DNA of 64,000 nucleotides, from positions 1 through 64,000 of the forward strand of contig CAYOPD010000008.1 in assembly GCA_964405735.1 (NCBI GenBank), given 5' to 3'. This document shows positions 35,202 to 43,534 of the stretch, piece by piece. The position numbers were made by a program, and so were the translations under genes. This DNA comes from JADJLQ01 sp964405735 (lineage in GTDB: Bacteria > Bacteroidota > Bacteroidia > Chitinophagales > Saprospiraceae). Each line of letters begins with the position of its first letter. Position 1 is the stretch's first letter. The notes beneath the pieces were generated by a model, which worked only from the letters and a program-made list of their open reading frames with translations, ran no database searches and was not told where the DNA came from.

Positions 35202-36521
35202 TCAGCCTAAAACTTTAGTGATGCCGGGAATGGCAACCTCCGGTCCGGCATACTTCAAATCCCAATTAAACTGATCTATGGGGGGCCCCAAGACCTGATT
35301 CGAATTAATGGCGTCTTCCCAGGTGATGGTTTGTCCGCTATAAGCCACCATCCTTCCTAAAATGGCCAACATGGTACTGTTGGCCATCATTTGACCATCG
35401 TTCATGGGTTTACCGTTCCGGATGGAAGCAAAAAGTTCGTTGTGCTGGGTCTGGTAGGGATCGTTTTTTTCTCCCTGGTAAGTCCACCTGGTTTTACCGT
35501 TGATTTCAGGGATCCCGGTGCTTTTCACCAGGGCATGTCCCAGGGAACCCGCGATTTCCACTGAATTACGCGTAGAGCAGCCGGCTTGCTGACGGCTGAA
35601 ACTGAAACCCCTTACTCCGTTTCCATATTCGTATTCAATGGCAAAATGGTCGTAAATGTTTCCGTACATTTTATCGACACGCGCCTGCCTGCCTCCGGTA
35701 CCGGTTGCCTGCAGGGGCAGTTTATCTCCCATAGCCCAGGACATCATGTCCAGGCTGTGCACGATCATTTCTACGAGATAGTCCCCCGACAACCAGTTTT
35801 GATAATACCAGTTGCGCATCTGGTACTCCATGTCCGTCCAGTTTTCCTGCCGGGGTTTATACCACAGGTAGCCTCCGTTGCGGGTGGAGGATACGATCCG
35901 GATCTCACCGATTTCACCCTGCAAGATTTTTTCAAAAAAGGCCCGTTTGGGGTAATCATAGCGAAAGGTGAAGCCCGAAACGAGAGACAATTTTTTGTCC
36001 ATGGCTTTTCTGGCAGCAGCCAGCACCTTACGCACTCCTGGAGCGTCTACCGCCACCGGCTTTTCACAAAAGACGTGTTTTCCGGCGTCGATGGCGGCGA
36101 TTAAATGATCTGGCCGGAAAGAAGGGGGGGTGGTCAGAATGACGACATCCACACCCGAATCAATGACTTTTTTATAAGCATCAAAACCAACAAACTTATG
36201 CGCAGGATCTACTTTTACTTTTTTGCCATCGACCTCGATCAGGGATTTGTAGGATTCTTCAAGCCGGTCCAGGAAAACGTCCCCCATGGCCGTAAGCACC
36301 ACATCCGGATCAGCCGCCAAAGCCTGGGCGGCAGCACCCGTGCCTCTTCCCCCGCAGCCGATGAGGCCCACTTTCAGAATATTTGCCGTATTATAAGATT
36401 TCCGGGCAAAGGACTGGCCCGGAAGGCCCAGGTTCAAGGCCATGGTGCCGCCCACTACGGCCGCCCCGGTCGATTTCAAAAAGGTTCTGCGATCGGTACC
36501 GGATATTTTATTTTTTTTCAT
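35202..36521 (-). CDS. Tat-exported Gfo/Idh/MocA oxidoreductase
   Basis: The 439-residue precursor has a twin-arginine signal (TDRRTFLKSTGAAVVGG, RR at 11-12). The NAD(P)-binding motif is VGLIGCGGRGTGAAA (from residue 51), and the conserved EKP motif is intact in HVFCEKPVAV. Tat export means it folds with its cofactor before leaving the cytoplasm. Family members with this layout oxidise sugars or act on glycosides using tightly bound NAD. The DUF1080 gene follows it by 20 bases. It is divergent from the GH-A gene across 100 bases. Confidence 0.9.
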   Translation of the reverse strand: MKKNKISGTDRRTFLKSTGAAVVGGTMALNLGLPGQSFARKSYNTANILKVGLIGCGGRGTGAAAQALAADPDVVLTAMGDVFLDRLEESYKSLIEVDGKKVKVDPAHKFVGFDAYKKVIDSGVDVVILTTPPSFRPDHLIAAIDAGKHVFCEKPVAVDAPGVRKVLAAARKAMDKKLSLVSGFTFRYDYPKRAFFEKILQGEIGEIRIVSSTRNGGYLWYKPRQENWTDMEYQMRNWYYQNWLSGDYLVEMIVHSLDMMSWAMGDKLPLQATGTGGRQARVDKMYGNIYDHFAIEYEYGNGVRGFSFSRQQAGCSTRNSVEIAGSLGHALVKSTGIPEINGKTRWTYQGEKNDPYQTQHNELFASIRNGKPMNDGQMMANSTMLAILGRMVAYSGQTITWEDAINSNQVLGPPIDQFNWDLKYAGPEVAIPGITKVLG

Positions 36522-36621
36522 CTTCTTTCAGTTTAATTAAAAATAGTTTATTCGTTTGTGGAACGATTGGATAAACAAAATACAAAAAAATAAAAGCTAT
36601 ATTTCACGGATAACGCATAAG

Positions 36622-37749
36622 ATGATGATGTTTAAAATAATCCTGGGCTGGATAATGCTCTTCCCGACTTTCAATGATTCCATTCTGGCCCAGAAATTCA
36701 GACCCCAGACCGCGGTGTCCATTAAAGGAGAAAATTTTTATATCAACGGCAAAATCACCCTGAAAGCCAAAAACTACGAAGGCATGAGGCTTGAAGGCCT
36801 TCTCCCCAATAGCCGGATGGTCCAGGGAATTTTCGACGATGCCAATCCGGAGACCAGGCACTACTGGCAATATCCGGACGGGACTACCTGGGATCCTGAA
36901 CGAAATACCCGTGAATTTGTGGAAGCCATGAAGGATTGGCGAGAACATGGCCTGCTGGCTTTTACTCTCAATCTGCAAGGGGGTAATCCCTTTGGTTACG
37001 GAGCCAGCCAACCCTGGATAAATACTGCCTTTAAATCCGACGGTAGCCTGGACCCGGCCTATATGACCAGGCTGGAAAAAATTATAAGGGAGGCCGACCG
37101 GCTTGGGATGGTAATCATCCTGGGTTATTTTTATTTTGGACAGGATCAACACCTGAAAGATGAAAAAGCTGTCCTGAACGGAGTGAGGCGGGCCACAGAA
37201 TGGATCATCGGCAAGGGATTCCGTAATGTAATCATCGAAATCAATAATGAATGCGACATCAACGATATTGTAAGGGGCAACCATGTGGCGCCGTATGACC
37301 ATGCCATACTCGATTCCAAAAGGGTGCATGAGCTGATCAACTTAGCCCAATCCATTCAAAAAGGGAAAAACAGATTGCCGGTAACCACCAGTTTTATAGG
37401 AGGCGCCTTGCCTACGGAAGCCGTGATGGCCGTTTCCGATTTTCTGCTCCTCCACGGGAATGGCGTGGGCAAACCGGAAAAGATCAATGAAATGGTCCAA
37501 ACCATCCGGGGAAATAAAAAATACAAAGGAGTGCCCATTGTATTTAACGAAGACGATCATTTCGATTTTGACCGCCCTTTAAATAATTTTCTGGCGGCTA
37601 CCCGGGAACATGCGTCCTGGGGTTATTTTGATTACCGCATGAAAGACGAAGGGTTTGATGAAGGCTATCAAAGCGTGCCGGTAAACTGGAAGATATCTTC
37701 GGAACGCAAAAAAGGATTTTTTGGATTGTTGAAAGAAATGACCCACTAA
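36622..37749 (+). CDS. Exported clan GH-A glycoside hydrolase (cellulase-like)
   Basis: Starts at 36622, 36625 or 36628 all give a signal peptide (FKIILGWIMLFPTFND then SILAQ); earlier in-frame start 36556 adds a polar tail. The 375-residue product has a TIM-barrel with two glutamates at the clan GH-A positions: E210 in IIEINNE and E310 in IVFNEDDH, 100 residues apart. The segment ADRLGMVIILGYFYF is a barrel strand. It is not clearly GH5, so a family number is not given. TATATTTC at 36598-36605 is one base off a -7 box. The next gene follows after 42 bases. Confidence 0.75.
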   Translation: MMMFKIILGWIMLFPTFNDSILAQKFRPQTAVSIKGENFYINGKITLKAKNYEGMRLEGLLPNSRMVQGIFDDANPETRHYWQYPDGTTWDPERNTREFVEAMKDWREHGLLAFTLNLQGGNPFGYGASQPWINTAFKSDGSLDPAYMTRLEKIIREADRLGMVIILGYFYFGQDQHLKDEKAVLNGVRRATEWIIGKGFRNVIIEINNECDINDIVRGNHVAPYDHAILDSKRVHELINLAQSIQKGKNRLPVTTSFIGGALPTEAVMAVSDFLLLHGNGVGKPEKINEMVQTIRGNKKYKGVPIVFNEDDHFDFDRPLNNFLAATREHASWGYFDYRMKDEGFDEGYQSVPVNWKISSERKKGFFGLLKEMTH

Positions 37750-37781
37750 AGGGAGACTGCGAGCCACCCCTTTACTTAAAC
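37749..37781. repeat. Degenerate relative of the 43.5 kb hairpin
   Basis: The short gap between two hydrolase genes reads AAAGGGAGACTGCGAGCC and ACCCCTTTACTT, which resembles the perfect hairpin AAGGGGTGACTCCGAGTC / ACCCCTTCACTT at 43504-43534 but with a broken stem. Confidence 0.4.
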
Positions 37782-37791
37782 AATACCACCC

Positions 37792-39960
37792 ATGCTCTCA
37801 AAAAAAATCACCATTCTCCTATTCTCCTTTACCTGCTTCCAGTCGATAAGCGCCCAGGTCACGGATCCTCAGCAGGTCAAAATTACCGAAAGGCATTATC
37901 AACTTATCAAAGCGCCTCACGTGGCGGATCAATGGGAGAAATGGCGCAAGGAGATCAGTGCCTGGAAAGATTCGGTTCTCCACCAGATGGCATACCGGGG
38001 CGAAGTCTATCAGAAGCAGGAATACCAATGGGCTTCGAAGGCCTATTCCGCCTTGTTTCTTATGGCTAATGATAAAAACCTGTATGATCAAAACGGGAGC
38101 TATGCGATTAAAAAGTATTTGCATAAATACGAGGAGCAATATGGGGGAGTGGATGTGGTGATCCTCTGGCCCACTTATCCCCAATTGGGATTTGACGACA
38201 GGGATCAGTATTTTTTCTACAGGAACCTGCCCGGGGGGGTAAAGGCACTTAAAGCTTTGAGTGATGAGCTCCATGCAATGGGTAAAAAAATGGTTATTGC
38301 GTATAATCCATGGGACGACATCGCCCGCCTGGAAGGAAGGAACGACGTGGATGAATTGCTGAACTTGTTGAAGGAAACCGGGGCGGACGGTTTTTTTCTG
38401 GATACCATTTCCAATTTTGAAAGCCTTTTTCAAAAACTAAAAACCGCCAGTCCGGGTGCCGTCTTTCAATCGGAGATACCGATCATGCCCGAAGCCCTGG
38501 ACGAGGTGCATCAGTCCTGGCTGGAAGTAGCCTGGACGAGAAACCATACGCTTGAATTCAACGAGGTGCCGGTCCTGGTTCGAAACCGCTGGCTGGAACA
38601 ACGGCACATGATATACCGGTTGTCGCGGCACAGTCATGAGCAATCCATGCTGATACAGAATGCCTGGATCAATGGCTGTGGTATTGTAATATGGGAAAAT
38701 GTATTCGGTACGATCAATGAATTGAATCCACGGGACCGATCCTTCTTCAATGCGATGCTGCCGGTGCAGCGTCGCTACTCCCGTTTTTTTACCGAGGGTA
38801 AGTGGACCCCTCTGATTCCGGTCCTGCTCAGCCGCGTATATGCAAGTCAATGGGAGCTGGACGGCAAAAAACTCTGGACTTTAATCAATCGCCAGGAACA
38901 ATGGGCCAAAGGAATCGTCTTTGCCGATGATTTTACACCGGGCATGAAGTATTATGACCTGATCACGGGAAAAGAAATAGAAACAAAAACAATCAACGGG
39001 AAAACGTATTTATCCATTGAATTAAAACCCAAAGCGATCAGTGGCATACTTTCTGTTCCGGAGAAGGAGCGGTCGCCCGATTTTTACGCTTTCCTGGAAA
39101 GCCAGTCCATAAAAGATAAAAACTCCAGTTCCAGTACGTCTTATTTCCTTCCATCACACCGTCTGAAACCCGTAAAAAGCACCATCAAATATTCAAAAAA
39201 TAAATTACCACAGGGCATGGTGCAAATACCCGTACTCCAGGAACCGGTGACCCTGAATTTCAGCTTTCGCCAGAGGGAATGCGGGTTTTACCCGATGGAG
39301 GGCATTGTCGATTTCTCTTACAGCCGGGCCATCAACCAAATCCTTTCAGCACCCGTAAAAACGAGCCTGAAAGCCTATGCCATGGACGAAACAACAGTGA
39401 CCAATGCCCAGTTTAAGCGGTTCCTGGATGTTTCCAAATATAGACCTGCCCACCCGGAAAATTTCCTAAAACATTGGATGGGCAACCAAATCCCGCAGGG
39501 CCTGGAAGATCATCCCGTAGTTTGGGTGAGCCTTGATGATGCGCGAGCCTACGCCAAGTGGGCGCGAAAACGATTGCCATCCGAAGCCGAATGGCAATGG
39601 GCTGCGCAAAACGGAGTCCGGGAAACAGCATATCCCTGGGGGCATGAATTTGACTCTACCCTATGCAACAGTGGTCAGACCAGGGCCCTTGCTCCTGTGA
39701 AACGGTTTGAGAAAGGCAGGACCCCATCCGGACTTTATGATATGAGTGGAAATGTATGGCAATGGACGGAGAGTGAACGTACGGACGGATACAATAATTA
39801 TTGCATTTTACGGGGCGGCGCCTGGTATATAAACAGGAACTCACATTGGTATGCAGATCAGGGACCTCAAAAAACAAGTTTTGGGGCCAAATATCTTTTG
39901 ACTTACCCAGGGCTGGACCGGTGTGCAACCATCGGGTTCAGGTGTGTGGTGGATCTGTAG
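37792..39960 (+). CDS. Exported GH-like TIM-barrel protein fused to FGE-sulfatase-like domain
   Basis: The 722-residue precursor has a signal peptide ending SISAQ. Residues 90-330 look like a glycosidase barrel: VVILWPTYPQLGFDD, KKMVIAYNPWDD and GADGFFLDTISN, in the style of GH114/alpha-galactosidase-like barrels, followed by a beta-rich part to about 430. From about 525 to the end is a formylglycine-generating-enzyme-like domain: MDETTVTNAQFKRFL, HPVVWVSLDDARAYAKWA, RLPSEAEWQWAA, GNVWQWTES and RGGAWY. The FGE active-site cysteines are absent from RGGAWYINRNSHWY, so sulfatase activation is unlikely and a binding role is more plausible. Substrate unknown. Confidence 0.75.
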   Translation: MLSKKITILLFSFTCFQSISAQVTDPQQVKITERHYQLIKAPHVADQWEKWRKEISAWKDSVLHQMAYRGEVYQKQEYQWASKAYSALFLMANDKNLYDQNGSYAIKKYLHKYEEQYGGVDVVILWPTYPQLGFDDRDQYFFYRNLPGGVKALKALSDELHAMGKKMVIAYNPWDDIARLEGRNDVDELLNLLKETGADGFFLDTISNFESLFQKLKTASPGAVFQSEIPIMPEALDEVHQSWLEVAWTRNHTLEFNEVPVLVRNRWLEQRHMIYRLSRHSHEQSMLIQNAWINGCGIVIWENVFGTINELNPRDRSFFNAMLPVQRRYSRFFTEGKWTPLIPVLLSRVYASQWELDGKKLWTLINRQEQWAKGIVFADDFTPGMKYYDLITGKEIETKTINGKTYLSIELKPKAISGILSVPEKERSPDFYAFLESQSIKDKNSSSSTSYFLPSHRLKPVKSTIKYSKNKLPQGMVQIPVLQEPVTLNFSFRQRECGFYPMEGIVDFSYSRAINQILSAPVKTSLKAYAMDETTVTNAQFKRFLDVSKYRPAHPENFLKHWMGNQIPQGLEDHPVVWVSLDDARAYAKWARKRLPSEAEWQWAAQNGVRETAYPWGHEFDSTLCNSGQTRALAPVKRFEKGRTPSGLYDMSGNVWQWTESERTDGYNNYCILRGGAWYINRNSHWYADQGPQKTSFGAKYLLTYPGLDRCATIGFRCVVDL

Positions 39961-39988
39961 CCGGGAAATTATTCGCCCGGGCGCTTCA

Positions 39989-40004
39989 TTCCGAGTCCTC
40001 GGAA
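39989..40004. repeat. Short inverted repeat between convergent genes
   Basis: TTCCGAG and CTCGGAA flank two bases. It sits between two convergent stop codons. The loop is very short and no T-run follows, so it is only a weak terminator candidate. Confidence 0.35.
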
Positions 40005-40020
40005 GGCCCCCACAATCTCC

Positions 40021-40545
40021 TCAACTCAAATATTTTTCCTTAATGATGTTAATATGATGCAATTCATGTCCGGCAATATGGTAACCCAGGGCCCGGACCG
40101 TCGCCTTATTTTTATTGGCCACTCCCTGCCTCAGCAGGGCGGTCTGATCAAAACCATTAAATAGAGCAATGGTCGCCAAACGAACGGCTTCATACTCTTC
40201 CATAATATTGCCTATACTCCTTTCGTTGGCGTTGGAATACAGAACATATTCGTCCTGCTCAAAGCCGGGAAGAGCGGTATTCTCATTCCTGGCAAAACAC
40301 AAAGCCCGGTAAGCGTATATGCGTTCATCGTCAATGATGTGGACCAGGACTTCTTTTATGGTCCATTTATCCGGAGCATACCGGTAAGTCCATTTTTCTT
40401 CGGGCAAGGAGGAGACAAGCGCCTTTACCCTATCCAGGTTATCCTTAAGATGTTTTAATAACTGACCATCGTCTGGTAAAAGGTCGATATACATGCAAGC
40501 ATAAAAAGGATATTCGCCGGGCTCTGGTTTTTCAATTATTTTCAA
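40021..40545 (-). CDS. DinB-family protein
   Basis: The 174-residue product is a four-helix DinB/YfiT-like bundle: SSLPEEKWTYRYAPDKWTIKEVLVHIIDDER and the C-terminal AGHELHHINIIKEKYL. The three metal-binding histidines are likely those of VHIIDDER and GHELHH. Members bind a metal and some are thiol-dependent S-transferases; most have unknown roles. No signal peptide is present, unlike the DinB protein at 63039. It lies 34 bases after the GH10 gene on the same strand. Confidence 0.9.
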   Translation of the reverse strand: MKIIEKPEPGEYPFYACMYIDLLPDDGQLLKHLKDNLDRVKALVSSLPEEKWTYRYAPDKWTIKEVLVHIIDDERIYAYRALCFARNENTALPGFEQDEYVLYSNANERSIGNIMEEYEAVRLATIALFNGFDQTALLRQGVANKNKATVRALGYHIAGHELHHINIIKEKYLS

Positions 40546-40579
40546 GACAGCTATTTTTTAGAGCGAAATTGGTAACGTT

Positions 40580-41857
40580 CTATTTTCCGAAATCTACAAC
40601 GGTTTTTCCTTCCCCTTTCGTCAAATGGATTTCCTTTGACATGCCGCGGACCGTCACCTTGTATTTTCCATAAAAGGCCGGTACGGAAAATGCGCCATCC
40701 TTTCCGGCCGTCCCGGATTCTTTGGTCCACCATTCTTTATAGATCAAATCCTGGTAGGCTTCAGCTGACGGTGTGGGTGACCAGTCGCGTTTATACAGGG
40801 AAGAGACGGGAATCCAATTGGCTCCGGCCCAGAACCCCCACATCAGGATCCCTTCGACCGCAGGATGGGCAAAACAGATTTTGTAATAATCAACCAGTTC
40901 CCTGGCCCTCAGGGCCTCTTCATCCGGTGTCATTGTCGTGATTTTTTCCACATGGTATTTCGAGCGCTGACCGGGCATGTTAAACTCAGTGATCCGGACC
41001 GGCAGGCTGAATAATCCAAGGGAATCGAGAGCGCTTTTGAGTTGATTCCGGTCGAACGTATCCGTATGCAGATGCCCCTGAACGCCGATCCCGGCAATGG
41101 GAACGCCCTGTGCCAGTAATTTCCGGATTTGAGCCATGTATTCCGCTAGTTTATTTCCTGTGAGGATGTCGTAATCATTCAAATATAGTTTTGCCTCCGG
41201 ATCGCCCTGATGGGCCCAATGAGCCATGAGCCCGGTGATCCCGGGTCCAAGGCGGTCTTCATAATAATTGCCGTGTACCATCTCGTTGTTCAGGTCGTAT
41301 TCGGCAAATTGGCCCTTGTACTTCTTTGTGATGGTTTCGGCCCGGTTTTGAAGGGTCTGCCGGAGTTCGTCATCGGTCAGTTCCTTTACCCAGGGCTGTA
41401 CAAACCGTGGAATTCCCCAAAACAGATTGTGTGCCCGGAGGGGGATCTGATGTTTTTTGGCCCAGTTTAGAATGCCATCAACAATGGCGTAATTGACTTC
41501 TCCCTTCCGAGGCTCCATGTTTCCCCATTTCACGGCATTTTCCGTGACTGCCGAATTGAAGTTTTTGAGAAAATTTTCTTCGTATTGTTTCCGGTCATTT
41601 TCCGGCATAGAACCGCTGACAAAACCATTGCTGATGGCGCAGCCAAACCAGAATTCATGGCTCAGTTGTTCCACCATGACCGCGTCTCCCGGTTTGGCCC
41701 GGACAGTCAAAACCCCTTTCCTGTAGCGGGCAATGTCATCCGAGATGCCGGGATACTGGGCTCGTGCCGAAGGAGGCCAGGTCAACAAAGCTATCGTAAA
41801 AAAAGCCAGGCCCAAAGAAAGCTGGAGATAAGAGTTTAAATAAGAAAAATTGAACAT
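40580..41857 (-). CDS. GH10 endo-1,4-beta-xylanase, exported
   Basis: The 425-residue precursor has a signal peptide ending ARAQ (about residue 34). The GH10 barrel shows AVTENAVKWGNMEP, RAHNLFWG, acid/base Glu192 (AEYDLNNEM) and nucleophile Glu291 (RITEFNMPG), with GVQGHLH between. These are the full catalytic landmarks. After the barrel, the last 50 residues form a small beta domain (GKDGAFSVPAFYGKYKVTVRG). It cuts xylan backbones outside the cytoplasm. It lies in a same-strand run with a hypothetical gene 15 bases upstream. Confidence 0.93.
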   Translation of the reverse strand: MFNFSYLNSYLQLSLGLAFFTIALLTWPPSARAQYPGISDDIARYRKGVLTVRAKPGDAVMVEQLSHEFWFGCAISNGFVSGSMPENDRKQYEENFLKNFNSAVTENAVKWGNMEPRKGEVNYAIVDGILNWAKKHQIPLRAHNLFWGIPRFVQPWVKELTDDELRQTLQNRAETITKKYKGQFAEYDLNNEMVHGNYYEDRLGPGITGLMAHWAHQGDPEAKLYLNDYDILTGNKLAEYMAQIRKLLAQGVPIAGIGVQGHLHTDTFDRNQLKSALDSLGLFSLPVRITEFNMPGQRSKYHVEKITTMTPDEEALRARELVDYYKICFAHPAVEGILMWGFWAGANWIPVSSLYKRDWSPTPSAEAYQDLIYKEWWTKESGTAGKDGAFSVPAFYGKYKVTVRGMSKEIHLTKGEGKTVVDFGK

Positions 41858-41872
41858 GGGTATTTAAATTTA

Positions 41873-42211
41873 TTACAAATCAGCAATGCTTGACATTCTC
41901 AAAATGACAGCATGCGCTTCATCGGAAAAAGGAAGGAGTTCCTCCTGAGTAATGATTTGATCAATAACCAGGCCGGCCACACAGGACAAATAATGCGATC
42001 CGGTGATGCCATTATATCTTCGGCCAATGTGTTTGTCAAATTTTTGGATCATGCGATAAAGAGCATGGTAAGTTTCCTTGACCTCTTTATTCCTGCCTTT
42101 CCAGCCACACAATATCGATTCAGCTTTTTCTAATCCCGTGGTAAATTCCCCCTGAAGTCCCGTCTCAATAAGGTCCCGGCAGATTTTTTTATCTTTTTTG
42201 GACAATTCCAT
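41873..42211 (-). CDS. Small soluble protein of unknown function
   Basis: The 112-residue product is mostly helical and polar (KKDKKICRDLIETGLQGEFTT... then TYHALYRMIQKFDKHIGRRY) with a final helix ELLPFSDEAHAVILRMS. I see no signal peptide, membrane segment or known motif. It is in line with a same-strand run, 15 bases before the GH10 gene and 36 bases after the carbonic anhydrase gene, which supports it being real. Confidence 0.6.
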   Translation of the reverse strand: MELSKKDKKICRDLIETGLQGEFTTGLEKAESILCGWKGRNKEVKETYHALYRMIQKFDKHIGRRYNGITGSHYLSCVAGLVIDQIITQEELLPFSDEAHAVILRMSSIADL

Positions 42212-42247
42212 AAGGAGTCTGTTTTCTGAAATGAATTAAATTAAATA

Positions 42248-43021
42248 CTACTCATCAAAACTATAAATCTTTCTGCCGTTCAGATCCTGGATCTGTCGGG
42301 AATTGTTTTTCAACAGGGCCTGTAACTGGTTAATCTGGCCTGCAGACGCCGTAATTGTCTTTTTCAATACATACCAGTGCACGACTTCCGAACACGGAGG
42401 AGTGGTAAGCGATCCGCTGTAGTGAAAATAACTTTTGTCCACCGGCAGCAGTTCTTCCAACTCGATTTCTGAAGGATCGGCATAAGTCCCCTCTTCATGA
42501 GGGAAGTGGGATAAATATTCAGTAAACAATGAATTTGACGCTCCTTCCGCAAAAAATACGCCCAACACTGCATAATCCGAATCCGATGCTTTGTGTACAA
42601 AATGAGCCTCCAGCGGGTATTTTTTCCCATCTACCTGGTGTTCGCTTTGGGCATGATAATGAAACTGCAACAGTTCATATTGGGTCCCTCCGATGGTCAA
42701 TTTACTGCCAGGCTCACAGACAAATTCGATGGTATGTCCGTTGTTTTCTATTTCGGCCGGGGTGGTGGAATAACTGAAAGTTAATTTTGAAAGGGCGGAT
42801 TTCGTCATTGCTCCTGAAATATTTACCGGCGATTGGCTCATTCCGCTGCAGGCACTGTAGCCCGTACACAGATCGACCCAATGATCCTGACCGCTCGAGG
42901 TCATGTGGTAGGTCCAATGGATATTCGTGCATTCGGTGGGAATGACGGCGCTGTCGTATACACAACTTGAGATGAAGAAGAAAAGGACCGATATGCCCCC
43001 AAAGGGATTTAGCTTTTTCAT
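42248..43021 (-). CDS. Alpha-class carbonic anhydrase, lipoprotein
   Basis: The start at 43021 gives a lipoprotein signal with lipobox ISSC (Cys20) and a 257-residue product; the frame is open 12 codons further. The alpha fold is complete: QSPVNI, zinc histidines in LLQFHYHAQSEH and EAHFVHK, and LTTPPCSEVVHW with the catalytic Thr. It interconverts CO2 and bicarbonate at the cell envelope. A disulfide is likely between the cysteines in TGYSACSGMSQSP and TTPPCSE. The neighbours do not explain its presence. Confidence 0.93.
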   Translation of the reverse strand: MKKLNPFGGISVLFFFISSCVYDSAVIPTECTNIHWTYHMTSSGQDHWVDLCTGYSACSGMSQSPVNISGAMTKSALSKLTFSYSTTPAEIENNGHTIEFVCEPGSKLTIGGTQYELLQFHYHAQSEHQVDGKKYPLEAHFVHKASDSDYAVLGVFFAEGASNSLFTEYLSHFPHEEGTYADPSEIELEELLPVDKSYFHYSGSLTTPPCSEVVHWYVLKKTITASAGQINQLQALLKNNSRQIQDLNGRKIYSFDE

Positions 43022-43085
43022 CCGGGATAAAAAAGATAAGGATTTTTGTTGAACCAATTCAGGTCATCACGGATTTATTATGGCC

Positions 43086-43490
43086 TTATAAAATTTGATT
43101 AAACTCCAGTCGTTCCCCATCCGGGCCGAGAATGTTGAAATAACGGCAGCCGTTTTTCCAAAAGGGTAAAAATACAGGACCCTCTTCTATGGGATTAAAC
43201 CCCTGGTTTTTAATGTATGTAAAAGCCAGATCAATATCCTGTACGTCAAAGGCAAGATGGTCGACATGCCCGTCCTTTCTGCTTTTGATTGAATCTAAAA
43301 AACGAGCGGGAAACCGATACAATTCAATCAGTATCTCCCCCTGTTTCATCATGACGCAGTTGCCGCGTTCACCTTGATATTCAAAAGGGGATTCCATTAC
43401 CGTTTCAAATCCAAGTCGCCGGTAAAAGGGGACGGACCTTTCCAGGTCGATGACGGGTATGCCGATGTGCTGGATTTTATTAAGTTGCAT
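43086..43490 (-). CDS. VOC-family (glyoxalase-like) protein
   Basis: The start at 43490 (MQLNKIQHIGIPVIDLERS) fits the family; an open frame extends 12 codons upstream. The 134-residue product is one VOC domain: HIGIPVIDLERSVPFYRRLGF, ILIELYRF, VDHLAFDVQDIDLAF and DGERLEFNQ. The metal site would use H in HIGIP, E in LIELY, H in DHLAF and E in LEFNQ. Roles range from glyoxalase to antibiotic resistance and sugar isomerisation. It is in the same run as the GH106-like gene, with the 43504 hairpin between. Confidence 0.88.
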   Translation of the reverse strand: MQLNKIQHIGIPVIDLERSVPFYRRLGFETVMESPFEYQGERGNCVMMKQGEILIELYRFPARFLDSIKSRKDGHVDHLAFDVQDIDLAFTYIKNQGFNPIEEGPVFLPFWKNGCRYFNILGPDGERLEFNQIL

Positions 43491-43503
43491 ATTTAAAATT
43501 AGA

Positions 43504-43534
43504 GTGAAGGGGTGACTCCGAGTCACCCCTTCAC
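43504..43534. repeat. Perfect 14-bp hairpin with 3-base loop
   Basis: GTGAAGGGGTGACT at 43504-43517 pairs perfectly with AGTCACCCCTTCAC at 43521-43534 around CCG. It falls between two same-strand genes, a GH106-like hydrolase and a VOC protein. It could stop transcription or protect an mRNA end; there is no T-run. Confidence 0.85.

Noticed and set aside
36604..37329. 241-codon minus-strand frame
   Set aside because: It is antisense to the clan GH-A hydrolase and shows no family motif.
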